Below are positions 1 to 5,541 of a stretch of DNA of 5,543 nt, piece after piece. The DNA comes from CAYOLL01 sp964404765 [NCBI: uncultured Gemmatimonadota bacterium] (GTDB lineage Bacteria; 4572-55). A program made the translations under genes and the position numbers. The stretch's first letter is position 1. Each line of letters starts with the position of its first letter. The DNA is taken from assembly GCA_964404765.1 (NCBI GenBank), contig CAYOLL010000044.1:1-5543 (forward strand). Reading direction: 5' to 3'. Under the pieces are notes generated by a model. That model was given only the letters and a program-made list of their open reading frames with translations. It did no database searches and had not been told where the DNA came from.

Positions 1-40
1 ACTTGTTTTGTAATAACAAATTATAGAACGGACACTAATG

Positions 41-118
41 CTTGCGAAGGTTCACACTGCCAAGTCCGAGAAACCTTGAGACAGTTGACTCCGCGCCAAA
101 TATAACCTTCGCAAGGTT
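41..118. repeat. Inverted-repeat element downstream of gatB
   Basis: The 12-base word CTTGCGAAGGTT at 41-52 is repeated as its exact reverse complement at 104-115. The right copy also extends into a small near-palindrome of its own, AACCTT-CGC-AAGGTT, at 104-118. An extra AAACCTTG word sits between the arms at 71-78. The element is intergenic, beyond the 3' end of gatB. It looks like a short palindromic intergenic repeat and not a gene or a classical terminator, because no T-run follows either arm. Whether it is multicopy in the genome cannot be seen from this window. Confidence 0.7.
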
Positions 119-145
119 TTCTACATCATGTTCAGGTATTTATCG

Positions 146-222
146 ACATGGATAAACAGGATGGTCAGGATAAAATACTTTTGTAATTGCCTTTCCATCC
201 TGTTCATCCTGTCTATCCATGT
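146..222. repeat. Long imperfect palindrome of 9-base units
   Basis: Arms of 26 bases at 146-171 and 197-222 are reverse complements at 23 of 26 positions, with a 25-base loop. Each arm is itself a degenerate tandem of about three 9-base units of the type GGATAAACA/GGATGGTCA, or ATCCTGTTC/ATCCTGTCT on the other side. Extra half-units (ATATCCATG) continue to about 233. Sequences of this style (ATCCTGT-x-ATCCTGT-x-ATCCATG) recur between genes in many environmental bacteria. The hairpin lies 36 bases past the gatB stop codon and could protect the 3' end of the gatB transcript or help end it, but it lacks the T-tract of an intrinsic terminator. Confidence 0.75.
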
Positions 223-258
223 TCATATCCATGAATAATTTAGCTCGTTAAAAATATA

Positions 259-1710
259 TTAAACCGGCGCATCCAAGCGGGCTTTCAGCAGTTGATTCAC
301 CAGCGTTGGATTGGCCTTGCCTTGTGTGGATTTCATAATTTGTCCAACCAAAAAACCAAGCACGCCTGTTTTTCCGGCGCGATATTGCTCTACATGCTTC
401 GGGTTTTCATGCAAAACTTTATCGACAATGCCTTCGATAGCCGCGCTATCTGTGATCTGAACCAGACCTTTTTCCTGAACAATATCCGTCGGATTTTTAC
501 CGGTCTGAACCATTTCACTAAAAACGGTTTTGGCAATTTTTCCGCTGATCACTTCTTTTTTCATCAGATCGAAGAGTTCGGCTAAATGCGCGGGCTTGAC
601 CGGAAATTGCTGAATGCCGATATTTTGATCATTCAGAATCCGCAGCACTTCGCCCATCATCCAGTTAGAAACGAGTTTGCCATCCGGATGCAGTTTAACG
701 GTATCTTCATAGTAATCCGCCAACTCGCGCCCGGTAGTCAAAACCGTGGCATCGTAACGGGGAATGCCGTAATCGCTTTCCAGACGGGCGCGGCGGGCAG
801 CCGGCATTTCCGGCAATGTCTGGCGAACCTCGGCCACCCGGCTTTGTGAGATTACCAGCGGCACCAAATCTGGGTCCGGAAAATAGCGGTAATCGTGCGA
901 ATCTTCTTTGCCGCGCATGGGCAGGGCCACATTGCGGTCGGCGTCCCACAGCATCGTTTGTTGCTCGACCACTCCGCCCGAGATGACGAGTTCGGTTTGG
1001 CGCTGAATTTCATATTCAATGGCCCGTTCGACGTTGCGAAAAGAGTTGAGATTTTTGATTTCCGTACGAGTGCCCAGGGTTGTTGCGCCTTTAGGCCGGA
1101 TCGAAACATTGGCATCACAGCGCAGAGACCCTTCTTCCATATTGCCGTCGCAGACATTGAGATAGAGCAGGATTTGGCGCAAACGGGCCAGATAGATGTG
1201 CGCTTCACGCGCCGAGCGGATATCGGGTTGACTGACGATTTCGATCAGCGGCACACCGCAGCGGTTGACATCCACCTGCGAGTCGCCGGATGCGCCTTCG
1301 GTATGCATTGACTTGCCGGCGTCCTCTTCCAGATGAATGCGGATCAGGCCGATTCTTTTCTCATAGGCTTGTTCGCCCTGTTCCACTTCAATATCGACAT
1401 AACCGTCCGCGCATAACGGCTCGTCATATTGTGAAATCTGATAACCCTTGGGCAAATCCGGATAGAAGTAGTTTTTGCGGGCAAACCGCCCATATTCGCG
1501 GATGGCGCAGTTTGTGGCCAGGCCGGCTTTGACGGCAAATGTCACAGCTTCCTGATTTAAAACCGGCAGCGCGCCGGGCATCCCCAGACAAACCGGACAG
1601 GCTTGCGAATTTGGCTCCGCGCCAAAATCGGTCGGGCAGCCACAGAATATTTTTGTTTTTGTTAATAATTGGGCATGAACTTCCAGCCCAATCACGGCTT
1701 CATATTCCAT
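259..1710 (-). CDS. gatB: Asp-tRNA(Asn)/Glu-tRNA(Gln) amidotransferase subunit B
   Basis: This is a complete 483-residue GatB, of normal length for the family. GatB is the kinase and tRNA-binding subunit of the cytoplasmic GatCAB complex. It phosphorylates the Asp or Glu mischarged on tRNA(Asn)/tRNA(Gln), which is then amidated with ammonia from GatA. Visible features are the N-terminal IGLEVHAQL (7-15), with the Glu10/His12 pair of the Mg site; a CxC-x12-CxxC zinc motif (Cys23, 25, 38, 41); [19 protein letters not shown] (81-99); [13 protein letters not shown] (124-136); [17 protein letters not shown] (148-163); [11 protein letters not shown] (197-207); [10 protein letters not shown] (216-225); and [10 protein letters not shown] (273-282). 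The C-terminal YqeY-like helical tail ends in the typical GKANPxLVNQLL (464-475). The ATG at 1710 is supported by an AGAGGA five bases upstream. gatA and gatC are not in the window, so the genes are dispersed here. Identity is certain. Confidence 0.98.
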   Translation of the reverse strand: MEYEAVIGLEVHAQLLTKTKIFCGCPTDFGAEPNSQACPVCLGMPGALPVLNQEAVTFAVKAGLATNCAIREYGRFARKNYFYPDLPKGYQISQYDEPLCADGYVDIEVEQGEQAYEKRIGLIRIHLEEDAGKSMHTEGASGDSQVDVNRCGVPLIEIVSQPDIRSAREAHIYLARLRQILLYLNVCDGNMEEGSLRCDANVSIRPKGATTLGTRTEIKNLNSFRNVERAIEYEIQRQTELVISGGVVEQQTMLWDADRNVALPMRGKEDSHDYRYFPDPDLVPLVISQSRVAEVRQTLPEMPAARRARLESDYGIPRYDATVLTTGRELADYYEDTVKLHPDGKLVSNWMMGEVLRILNDQNIGIQQFPVKPAHLAELFDLMKKEVISGKIAKTVFSEMVQTGKNPTDIVQEKGLVQITDSAAIEGIVDKVLHENPKHVEQYRAGKTGVLGFLVGQIMKSTQGKANPTLVNQLLKARLDAPV

Positions 1711-1715
1711 TAAAA

Positions 1716-1721
1716 TCCTCT
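1716..1721 (-). promoter_or_regulatory. Ribosome binding site of gatB
   Basis: AGAGGA on the minus strand lies five bases before the ATG at 1710. It fixes the start that gives the family N-terminus [12 protein letters not shown]. Confidence 0.75.
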
Positions 1722-1738
1722 GTCTTATAGACTTGACA

Positions 1739-1768
1739 CGCGCAACGTCCGGATTCGCACCGGGCGCG
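1739..1768 (-). promoter_or_regulatory. GC-rich hairpin in the gatB leader
   Basis: An outer stem pairs 1739-1743 (CGCGC) with 1764-1768 (GCGCG). An inner stem pairs CCGG at 1749-1752 with CCGG at 1760-1763 and closes a seven-base loop. One side carries a five-base bulge (1744-1748). It sits 29 bases upstream of the gatB start in AT-rich surroundings. It could be a leader structure that affects gatB expression, or the remains of a terminator for the upstream genes, although no T-run follows. It does not match a riboswitch class that I can recognise with confidence. Confidence 0.35.
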
Positions 1769-1986
1769 CGCTATCATCCACCTTTTTCGAATGGCCGGAA
1801 ATTTTCAGCAAGAAGATAAAATATAATGGCGATTGGCTCTGTAAACAAGAGTGAATTTATAAATCTTATACCTCTGCTCAATGTCATTACGTTAAGGAAA
1901 GACTACCAAAATCGTCATGCTGAAAAAATCCTTTTCGAACCAACACAACGCTGTTTTGAAAAAGATGCTTTCAGCGCCGACAAAAA

Positions 1987-2283
1987 CTATCCGCCGGCAA
2001 TCGCCCCAACAATGAGGAACGGCTCTTTCCCTGCCACAACGGCGTCCGGCAACAGGGCATCCGGCGGCTCGTGAGACAAATCTTCTTCGCAGGCAAAGAA
2101 GCGCAAAAATGGCCGCCGTTGCTGCGTGCCGTAATCGCGGATTGTCCCGCCCAACACCGGATAGCGAGCCTCAAGCGCGTCTATAAGCCGGCGCAGGGTG
2201 ACGGGAGCGGCAATGTCGAGCCGCACCTCTGCCCCACTGCCCGTCAGATTTCGAAGATGATACGGCAGCGCCACACGAATCAT
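1987..2283 (-). CDS. MoaD/ThiS-family ubiquitin-like protein
   Basis: This 98-residue beta-grasp protein belongs to the MoaD/ThiS sulfur-carrier superfamily. Family members are adenylated and thiocarboxylated on a C-terminal Gly-Gly by an E1-like enzyme, and donate sulfur to molybdopterin, thiamine or other products. Visible features are a first strand IRVALPYHL (2-10), a T-L-R-R-L-I-D-A-L helix start (29-37) followed by YPVL, and the C-terminal hairpin [10 protein letters not shown] (89-98), which matches the IVPAVAGG type of end in MoaD and has a free diglycine. It is slightly longer than typical MoaD (about 80 residues). The start codon overlaps the stop of the BNR gene (ATGA, 2283-2280), and GGTGGAGG lies 13 bases upstream inside that gene, so translation is probably coupled. 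No MoaE, MoaA/B/C, ThiF or ThiG gene is in the window, so a classical molybdopterin role is not supported by context. Fold assignment is strong; the actual acceptor is unknown. Confidence 0.85.
   Translation of the reverse strand: MIRVALPYHLRNLTGSGAEVRLDIAAPVTLRRLIDALEARYPVLGGTIRDYGTQQRRPFLRFFACEEDLSHEPPDALLPDAVVAGKEPFLIVGAIAGG
2280..2283 (-). promoter_or_regulatory. ATGA stop-start overlap coupling the BNR and MoaD-like genes
   Basis: The TGA ending the propeller gene (2282-2280) and the ATG opening the MoaD-like gene (2283-2281) share two bases. This arrangement normally lets terminating ribosomes restart at once, giving matched amounts of two proteins that often work together. Confidence 0.85.
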
Positions 2284-3395
2284 AACAGGGTTTGAACCTC
2301 CACCGAGAGCACTGCCGGAAGATCACGAACAATAGGCGCCCAACTATCGCCGCCATTGGTCGAGGCATACACCTGCCCCCCAGTGGTGCCAAAATAAACG
2401 CCGCACGGATCCAGCAAATCTACGGCCATTGCCTCGCGCAGGATATTGACATAGCAATCGCTTTGGGGCAGACCGTTTGTGAGCGCTTCCCACTCATTCC
2501 CGCCGCTGCGGCTTCGATAAACCCGCAGTTTCCCATCGGGCGGATAATGCTCCGAGTCGCTCTTGATCGGGACGACGTAAATTGTGTTGGGTTCGTGCGC
2601 GTGGACTTCGATAGGGAAACCGAAGTCGGACGGCAAGTTCCCGCTGATTTTGTGCCACGAATCGCCGGCGTCATCGCTGCGCATTACGCCCCAGTGCAGC
2701 TGCATAAACAGCACATTGGGACGTGAGCGATGCAGGGCAATACGATGCACACAAAAGCCGACTTCAACATTTGGGTCGGGAATATATTGCGATGTCAGCC
2801 CGCGGTTGGCCGGTCGCCAGGTTTGACCGGCATCGTCGGTTCGGAATACGCCCGCAGCCGAAATCGCGATAAAAATACGCTCGGGTCGGCTTGGATCTAA
2901 AATAATTGTGTGCAGACCCAGTCCGCCTGCGCCCGGCTGCCATTTTGGCCCGGATTCGTGTCCGCGCAAACCGGGCAGTTCCTGCCACGTCTGCCCGCCG
3001 TCGATTGTGCGAAACAGAGCGGCATCTTCTACGCCGGCGTAAACCGTATCCGGGTCACTCAGCGACGGTTCGAGATGCCAAACGCGCTTAAATTCCCATG
3101 GGTGGGCTGTGCCGTCGTACCATTGATGCGTCCCGGGTTCGCCGTCATAGACAAACTTGTTGCCCACAGGCTCCCACGTCTTGCCGCCATCGTTTGAGCG
3201 CTGAATCAATTGCCCAAACCAGCCGGTATGCTGCGCGGCGTACAGGCGATTTGGATCAACAGGCGAACCTTTCAGATGATAAATTTCCCAACCGCCAAAG
3301 TGTGGCCCGTTGACTTCCCATTTTTCGCGCTTGCAGTCCGATGTCAGAACAAACGCGCCCTTTCGGGTTCCTATCAAAACTCTTACACTGCTCAT
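2280..3395 (-). CDS. Cytoplasmic BNR/Asp-box beta-propeller (sialidase-like fold)
   Basis: This 371-residue protein carries repeated Asp boxes (SxDxGxTW): SNDGGKTW (67-74), TIDGGQTW (130-137), TDDAGQTW (186-193), SDDAGDSW (240-247), a degenerate SRSGGNEW (295-302) and STNGGDSW (345-352). A further decayed copy ends in Trp at 19-26. The spacing of about 48-63 residues suggests a seven-bladed propeller. Automatic annotation would probably call it exo-alpha-sialidase or glycosyl hydrolase. However, I see no signal peptide, no (F/Y)RIP motif and no clear catalytic Arg triad or Tyr, so sialidase activity should not be assumed. Conserved-looking stretches rich in Trp and His include [12 protein letters not shown] (34-45), HTGWFGQ (56-62) and [21 protein letters not shown] (within 90-110). 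The ATG at 3395 has AAGGAG six bases upstream. The stop overlaps the MoaD-like start, so the pair forms a translationally coupled operon. The molecular role is unknown. Confidence 0.85.
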   Translation of the reverse strand: MSSVRVLIGTRKGAFVLTSDCKREKWEVNGPHFGGWEIYHLKGSPVDPNRLYAAQHTGWFGQLIQRSNDGGKTWEPVGNKFVYDGEPGTHQWYDGTAHPWEFKRVWHLEPSLSDPDTVYAGVEDAALFRTIDGGQTWQELPGLRGHESGPKWQPGAGGLGLHTIILDPSRPERIFIAISAAGVFRTDDAGQTWRPANRGLTSQYIPDPNVEVGFCVHRIALHRSRPNVLFMQLHWGVMRSDDAGDSWHKISGNLPSDFGFPIEVHAHEPNTIYVVPIKSDSEHYPPDGKLRVYRSRSGGNEWEALTNGLPQSDCYVNILREAMAVDLLDPCGVYFGTTGGQVYASTNGGDSWAPIVRDLPAVLSVEVQTLL

Positions 3396-3401
3396 TCTAC
3401 T

Positions 3402-3407
3402 CTCCTT
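3402..3407 (-). promoter_or_regulatory. Ribosome binding site of the BNR propeller gene
   Basis: AAGGAG on the minus strand sits six bases before the ATG at 3395. It is the strongest ribosome binding site seen in the window and lies in the 82-base gap after the ATPase gene. Confidence 0.8.
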
Positions 3408-3477
3408 CTTGCGCTTCCGGACTTGCCGAAGCGTATGTTTTACCGAAATTCAAACGATGCTCAACAAGCTTCAGCGC

Positions 3478-4266
3478 TCACGCCGGCTCATCCGTGCCGG
3501 GTGTATGCTCAGAAATCATTCGATGTGGTGTATGGCCATGAACCAGCAGTTCGAATTCCATGCCGTACATTTCGCGAAAAACGTCGTCGGTGATAACTTT
3601 AGCCGGTTTATCATGGATGAAAATGCGCTGATTCAGGCAAATAATTTCATCTACCAGGCGCGGCACCACCTCGATTTCGTGAGTAACAAACAGAATTGTC
3701 AGTTTCAGATCGCGATTCAGTTGGCGGACTAATTGGAAAAAACTGTCGCGGTTGGCCCGGTCGACACCGGCAGTCGGCTCGTCAAACAATAGCAGCCGCG
3801 GCTCACCGCACAAAGCCCGGGCAATCAACACGCGCTGCTGCTGTCCGCCGGATAATGCCCCAAATTGACGCCCGGCAAATTCCTGCATGTTAACACGTTC
3901 CAGACATTGGACGGCAATTTGGCGATCCGCAACCCCGGGCGATTTAAACAAGCCCAGCTTGCCATACCGGCCCATCATCACGACATCATAGACCGAAACC
4001 GGAAAATTGGCCTCAGCCTTGCTTTTTTGCGGAACGTAGCCGATAAAACTCCGGTTGGCCGGATTTTGTTCCCCCCATAGCCGGACCTCGCCGGTTTGCG
4101 GCTTGATCTGGCCGGTAATTACGCGCAGCAGGGTTGTTTTACCGGCGCCGTTCGGGCCGATAATTGCCACAAAATGACCGGCTTTAATTTGCAAGCTGAT
4201 GTCATTCAGGACAACACGCTGATCATAGCTGACCGTAATATTTTTTAGTTCGATAACCGGGATCAT
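3478..4266 (-). CDS. znuC: Zinc/manganese-type ABC transporter ATP-binding protein
   Basis: This is the ATPase of a metal (ZnuC/MntB/AdcC-type) ABC importer. It is a cytoplasmic protein that would work as a dimer under the membrane permease to drive Zn or Mn uptake. Counting from the ATG at 4266 (262 residues), it shows Walker A GPNGAGKTT (37-45), the Q-loop VPQK (Gln80), the signature LSGGQQQR (138-145), Walker B LLLFDEP (158-164), the D-loop AGVD (166-169) and the switch His196 in VTHE. The N-terminal IELKNITVSYD and the stretch VSVYDVVMMGRYGKLGLF (91-108) are typical of the metal-uptake subfamily. A His-rich end, VHGHTPHRM (242-250), may touch metal. A TTG at 4275 would add three residues; neither start has a clear ribosome binding site, and ATG is preferred. 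The nearest gene on the 5' side is the metal-binding lipoprotein gene. No permease gene is adjacent, which is unusual for this family. Zn versus Mn is inferred mainly from the neighbour. Confidence 0.9.
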   Translation of the reverse strand: MIPVIELKNITVSYDQRVVLNDISLQIKAGHFVAIIGPNGAGKTTLLRVITGQIKPQTGEVRLWGEQNPANRSFIGYVPQKSKAEANFPVSVYDVVMMGRYGKLGLFKSPGVADRQIAVQCLERVNMQEFAGRQFGALSGGQQQRVLIARALCGEPRLLLFDEPTAGVDRANRDSFFQLVRQLNRDLKLTILFVTHEIEVVPRLVDEIICLNQRIFIHDKPAKVITDDVFREMYGMEFELLVHGHTPHRMISEHTPGTDEPA

Positions 4267-4385
4267 GATGGCCAAACACTTTGGGCTTATATAGCTCTAA
4301 AAAAATAGAACACGGATTTACGGGGATAAAGCGTTGAGTCAACTCTATAACCCTAATATACTTTCACAGGGCATAATTTTTCACT

Positions 4386-4458
4386 TCGCCACGAAGACAC
4401 AAAGTCACGAAAAAAGCAAAAATAAAGGCTTTTCTTCGTGTCTTCGAGTCTTCGTGGC
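4386..4458. repeat. Long imperfect palindrome of 8-base units
   Basis: The arms are approximately 4386-4417 and 4427-4458, with a loop of about 9 AT-rich bases. On the minus strand the right arm reads GCCA followed by three 8-base units: CGAAGACT, CGAAGACA, CGAAGAAA. On the plus strand the left arm reads GCCA followed by CGAAGACA, CAAAGTCA, CGAAAAAA. Both arms therefore begin with the same GCCACGAAGAC core and end in AAAAGC. This family (CTTCGTGTCTTCGTGGC) recurs in intergenic DNA of many environmental bacteria. It lies inside what would otherwise be a transporter operon and may uncouple znuA from znuC or stabilise the mRNA. Confidence 0.75.
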
Positions 4459-4559
4459 AAAACCTTGTGCCCGTTGAGAGTATAACCACTAAATACACAA
4501 AATATGTTCTTAGCACATTGATATTTCGTGGTGAATAATTCAGGTTTTAGAGTGAACTC

Positions 4560-4577
4560 AGCGTTTTCAAAACCGCT
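4560..4577 (-). terminator. Possible weak hairpin after the znuA-like stop codon
   Basis: Immediately after the TAA at 4579 the minus strand can fold as AGC-(G)-GTTT-TGA-AAAC-GCT, seven base pairs with one bulged G. No T-run follows, so it is a poor intrinsic terminator and may only attenuate read-through into znuC. Confidence 0.25.
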
Positions 4578-4578
4578 A

Positions 4579-5541
4579 TTATTTTAGACCGCGCTCCAGT
4601 TGCTCCAGATTAAAATACATCATTTTAAGATAAGTGTCTCGTTGCGCGTCCGGACCGGAACCATACGGATCCAGCGTCATGACTTGCAGGCCGGTTTCGG
4701 CGGCAATCGCCGTGGCCGCTTTTGGACTTAACTGTGGTTCAGTAAAAATGGCCCTTAAGCTCTCGGCGCGGGCAATTTGAATTAAATGAATCAAGGCTTC
4801 GGGCGCGGGCTCTTTGCCTTCAAATTCAACAACCGAAGCTGCTTGTTCAAGGCCGTAATCGTGCGCCAAATAGTCCCAGGCTTGATGGGCGGCGATAAAC
4901 CGGCGCTGCTTAAACGTGGCGACGCGGGCTTTATAATCGGCATCCAGACGGGCGAGTTGGGTCGTGTAGTTGGCCAGATTTGCTTCATAAACCGGACGGT
5001 TGGCCGGGTCAGCCTCGCTAAGCGCCGTCGCCATTTGCCGCACAATCAATCCGGCGTTGGCCGGGCTTAACCAGACGTGCGGATTGTAGTAGCCGGTTTT
5101 GTGCGTATCGGTGTGGTCGTCTATATTTGGCATGGGCAGCAGCGCCAGACCGTTGGCCACTTCAATCACCGGCACGTTTTTCCGAACCGCCGATTGGGTT
5201 AGATTATCCAGCCAGAATTCCAAATCCAACCCGACTTTGAAAATAATATCGGCCTTCGCCAGGCGGGTGATTAAACCGGGGGTCGGCTCAAACGTATGCG
5301 GCGAGACGCCGGGCGGAACAAGCAAGATGACATCGACCCGGTCGCCGCCGATTTGGCGGACAAGATCGGCCAGCGGATTTAATGTAGCGACGACTTGCAG
5401 CCGGGGCTGACTGCTTTCCGGCTGCGGCGCCCGATTACACGAGATGATAAAGACGCAGACGATAGACAGAAGACGAAAGGCAAAAGACCCACTTTTACAG
5501 CGTGCATAAAAAGCCGGAGTAGCAAACTTCAGTTTGCAAGT
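4579..5541 (-). CDS. znuA: Zinc-type ABC transporter substrate-binding lipoprotein, start unresolved
   Basis: This is a periplasmic or membrane-anchored metal-binding protein of the ZnuA/PsaA cluster that delivers Zn (or Mn) to an ABC permease. The first standard start in frame is TTG at 5325, but homology clearly continues upstream through VVATLNPLADLVRQIGGDRVDVILLVPPG. Still further upstream comes a hydrophobic run ending in a lipobox IISC, with Cys at 5439-5437. The mature part is 286 residues, the usual size. Counting from the TTG, ligand candidates are His10 (SPHTFEPTP), His83 (NPHVWLSP), His147 (AAHQAWDYL) and Asp219 (LDPYG). A short acidic/His loop, DDHTDTH (69-75), precedes NPHVW. His at 147, where PsaA has Glu, favours zinc. 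No ATG, GTG or TTG occurs in this frame between 5325 and the window edge, so the true start is beyond the edge or hidden by a frameshift near 5475-5507. The gene is upstream of the znuC-like ATPase on the same strand. Confidence 0.9.
   Translation of the reverse strand, partial: TCKLKFATPAFYARCKSGSFAFRLLSIVCVFIISCNRAPQPESSQPRLQVVATLNPLADLVRQIGGDRVDVILLVPPGVSPHTFEPTPGLITRLAKADIIFKVGLDLEFWLDNLTQSAVRKNVPVIEVANGLALLPMPNIDDHTDTHKTGYYNPHVWLSPANAGLIVRQMATALSEADPANRPVYEANLANYTTQLARLDADYKARVATFKQRRFIAAHQAWDYLAHDYGLEQAASVVEFEGKEPAPEALIHLIQIARAESLRAIFTEPQLSPKAATAIAAETGLQVMTLDPYGSGPDAQRDTYLKMMYFNLEQLERGLK
5522..5537. repeat. Short palindrome at the right edge
   Basis: GCAAACT-TC-AGTTTGC has perfect 7-base arms around a two-base centre. 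Its intergenic-repeat look suggests that the real znuA-like start lies to its left (below 5522) and that the open frame running through it is not translated. The element may continue past the window edge. Confidence 0.55.

Larger units (their letters stand above)
1711..1986 (-). other. gatB leader / moaD-like 3' intergenic region
   Basis: These 276 bases separate the MoaD-like stop codon from the gatB start and should hold the gatB promoter and 5' leader. A GC-rich hairpin is described separately. The rest is AT-rich. TATAAG (minus strand, 1870-1865) and ATTTATAAA-like words around 1856-1864 could serve as -10 boxes, but no well-spaced TTGACA partner is present, so I do not call a promoter. 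No convincing coding sequence, tRNA or intrinsic terminator was seen. Confidence 0.5.
4267..4578. other. Gap between znuA-like and znuC-like genes
   Basis: About 310 AT-rich bases have no supportable gene, and in particular no permease remnant. The gap holds a long hairpin (4386-4458), a degenerate fragment of an ACACGGATTTAC-type repeat at 4309-4329, a small palindrome GTTGA-G-TCAAC at 4333-4343, and loosely similar words GTTGAG...TATAACC on both sides of the hairpin. TATATA/TATAAG words at 4293-4286 could be a -10 box for znuC, but no good -35 box or clear Zur/Fur-type operator was found. Confidence 0.5.

Noticed and set aside
895-1311. Plus-strand 138-codon open frame inside gatB
   Set aside because: It is fully antisense to a conserved, complete gatB and shows no family features; it is a shadow frame.
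1733-1738. Plus-strand TTGACA as a -35 promoter box
   Set aside because: The region 17 bases downstream is GC-rich with no -10-like sequence, and no plus-strand gene follows.
1722-1785. Possible T-box or cobalamin riboswitch, or tRNA remnant, in the gatB leader (minus-strand GGTGGAT and GGTGCGAATCCGG)
   Set aside because: The T-box core AGGGTGGNACCGCG and the cobalamin core are only loosely matched, no Stem I or anticodon arm is evident, and no acceptor stem or CCA end follows the T-arm-like piece.
1826-2074. Plus-strand 82-codon open frame with AAGAAG upstream and a TATAAT overlapping its ATG
   Set aside because: Its second third runs antisense through the MoaD-like gene, the product has no recognisable family or structure, and no -35 box is correctly spaced. 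A chance frame is the simpler explanation.
3310-3732. Plus-strand 140-codon frame spanning the znuC/BNR junction
   Set aside because: It is antisense to the start of the BNR gene and the end of the ATPase gene, with no recognisable protein features.
4267-4578. Degraded permease gene between the transporter genes
   Set aside because: All frames of the gap are short and AT-rich, the middle is a palindromic repeat, and no hydrophobic membrane-segment pattern was seen.
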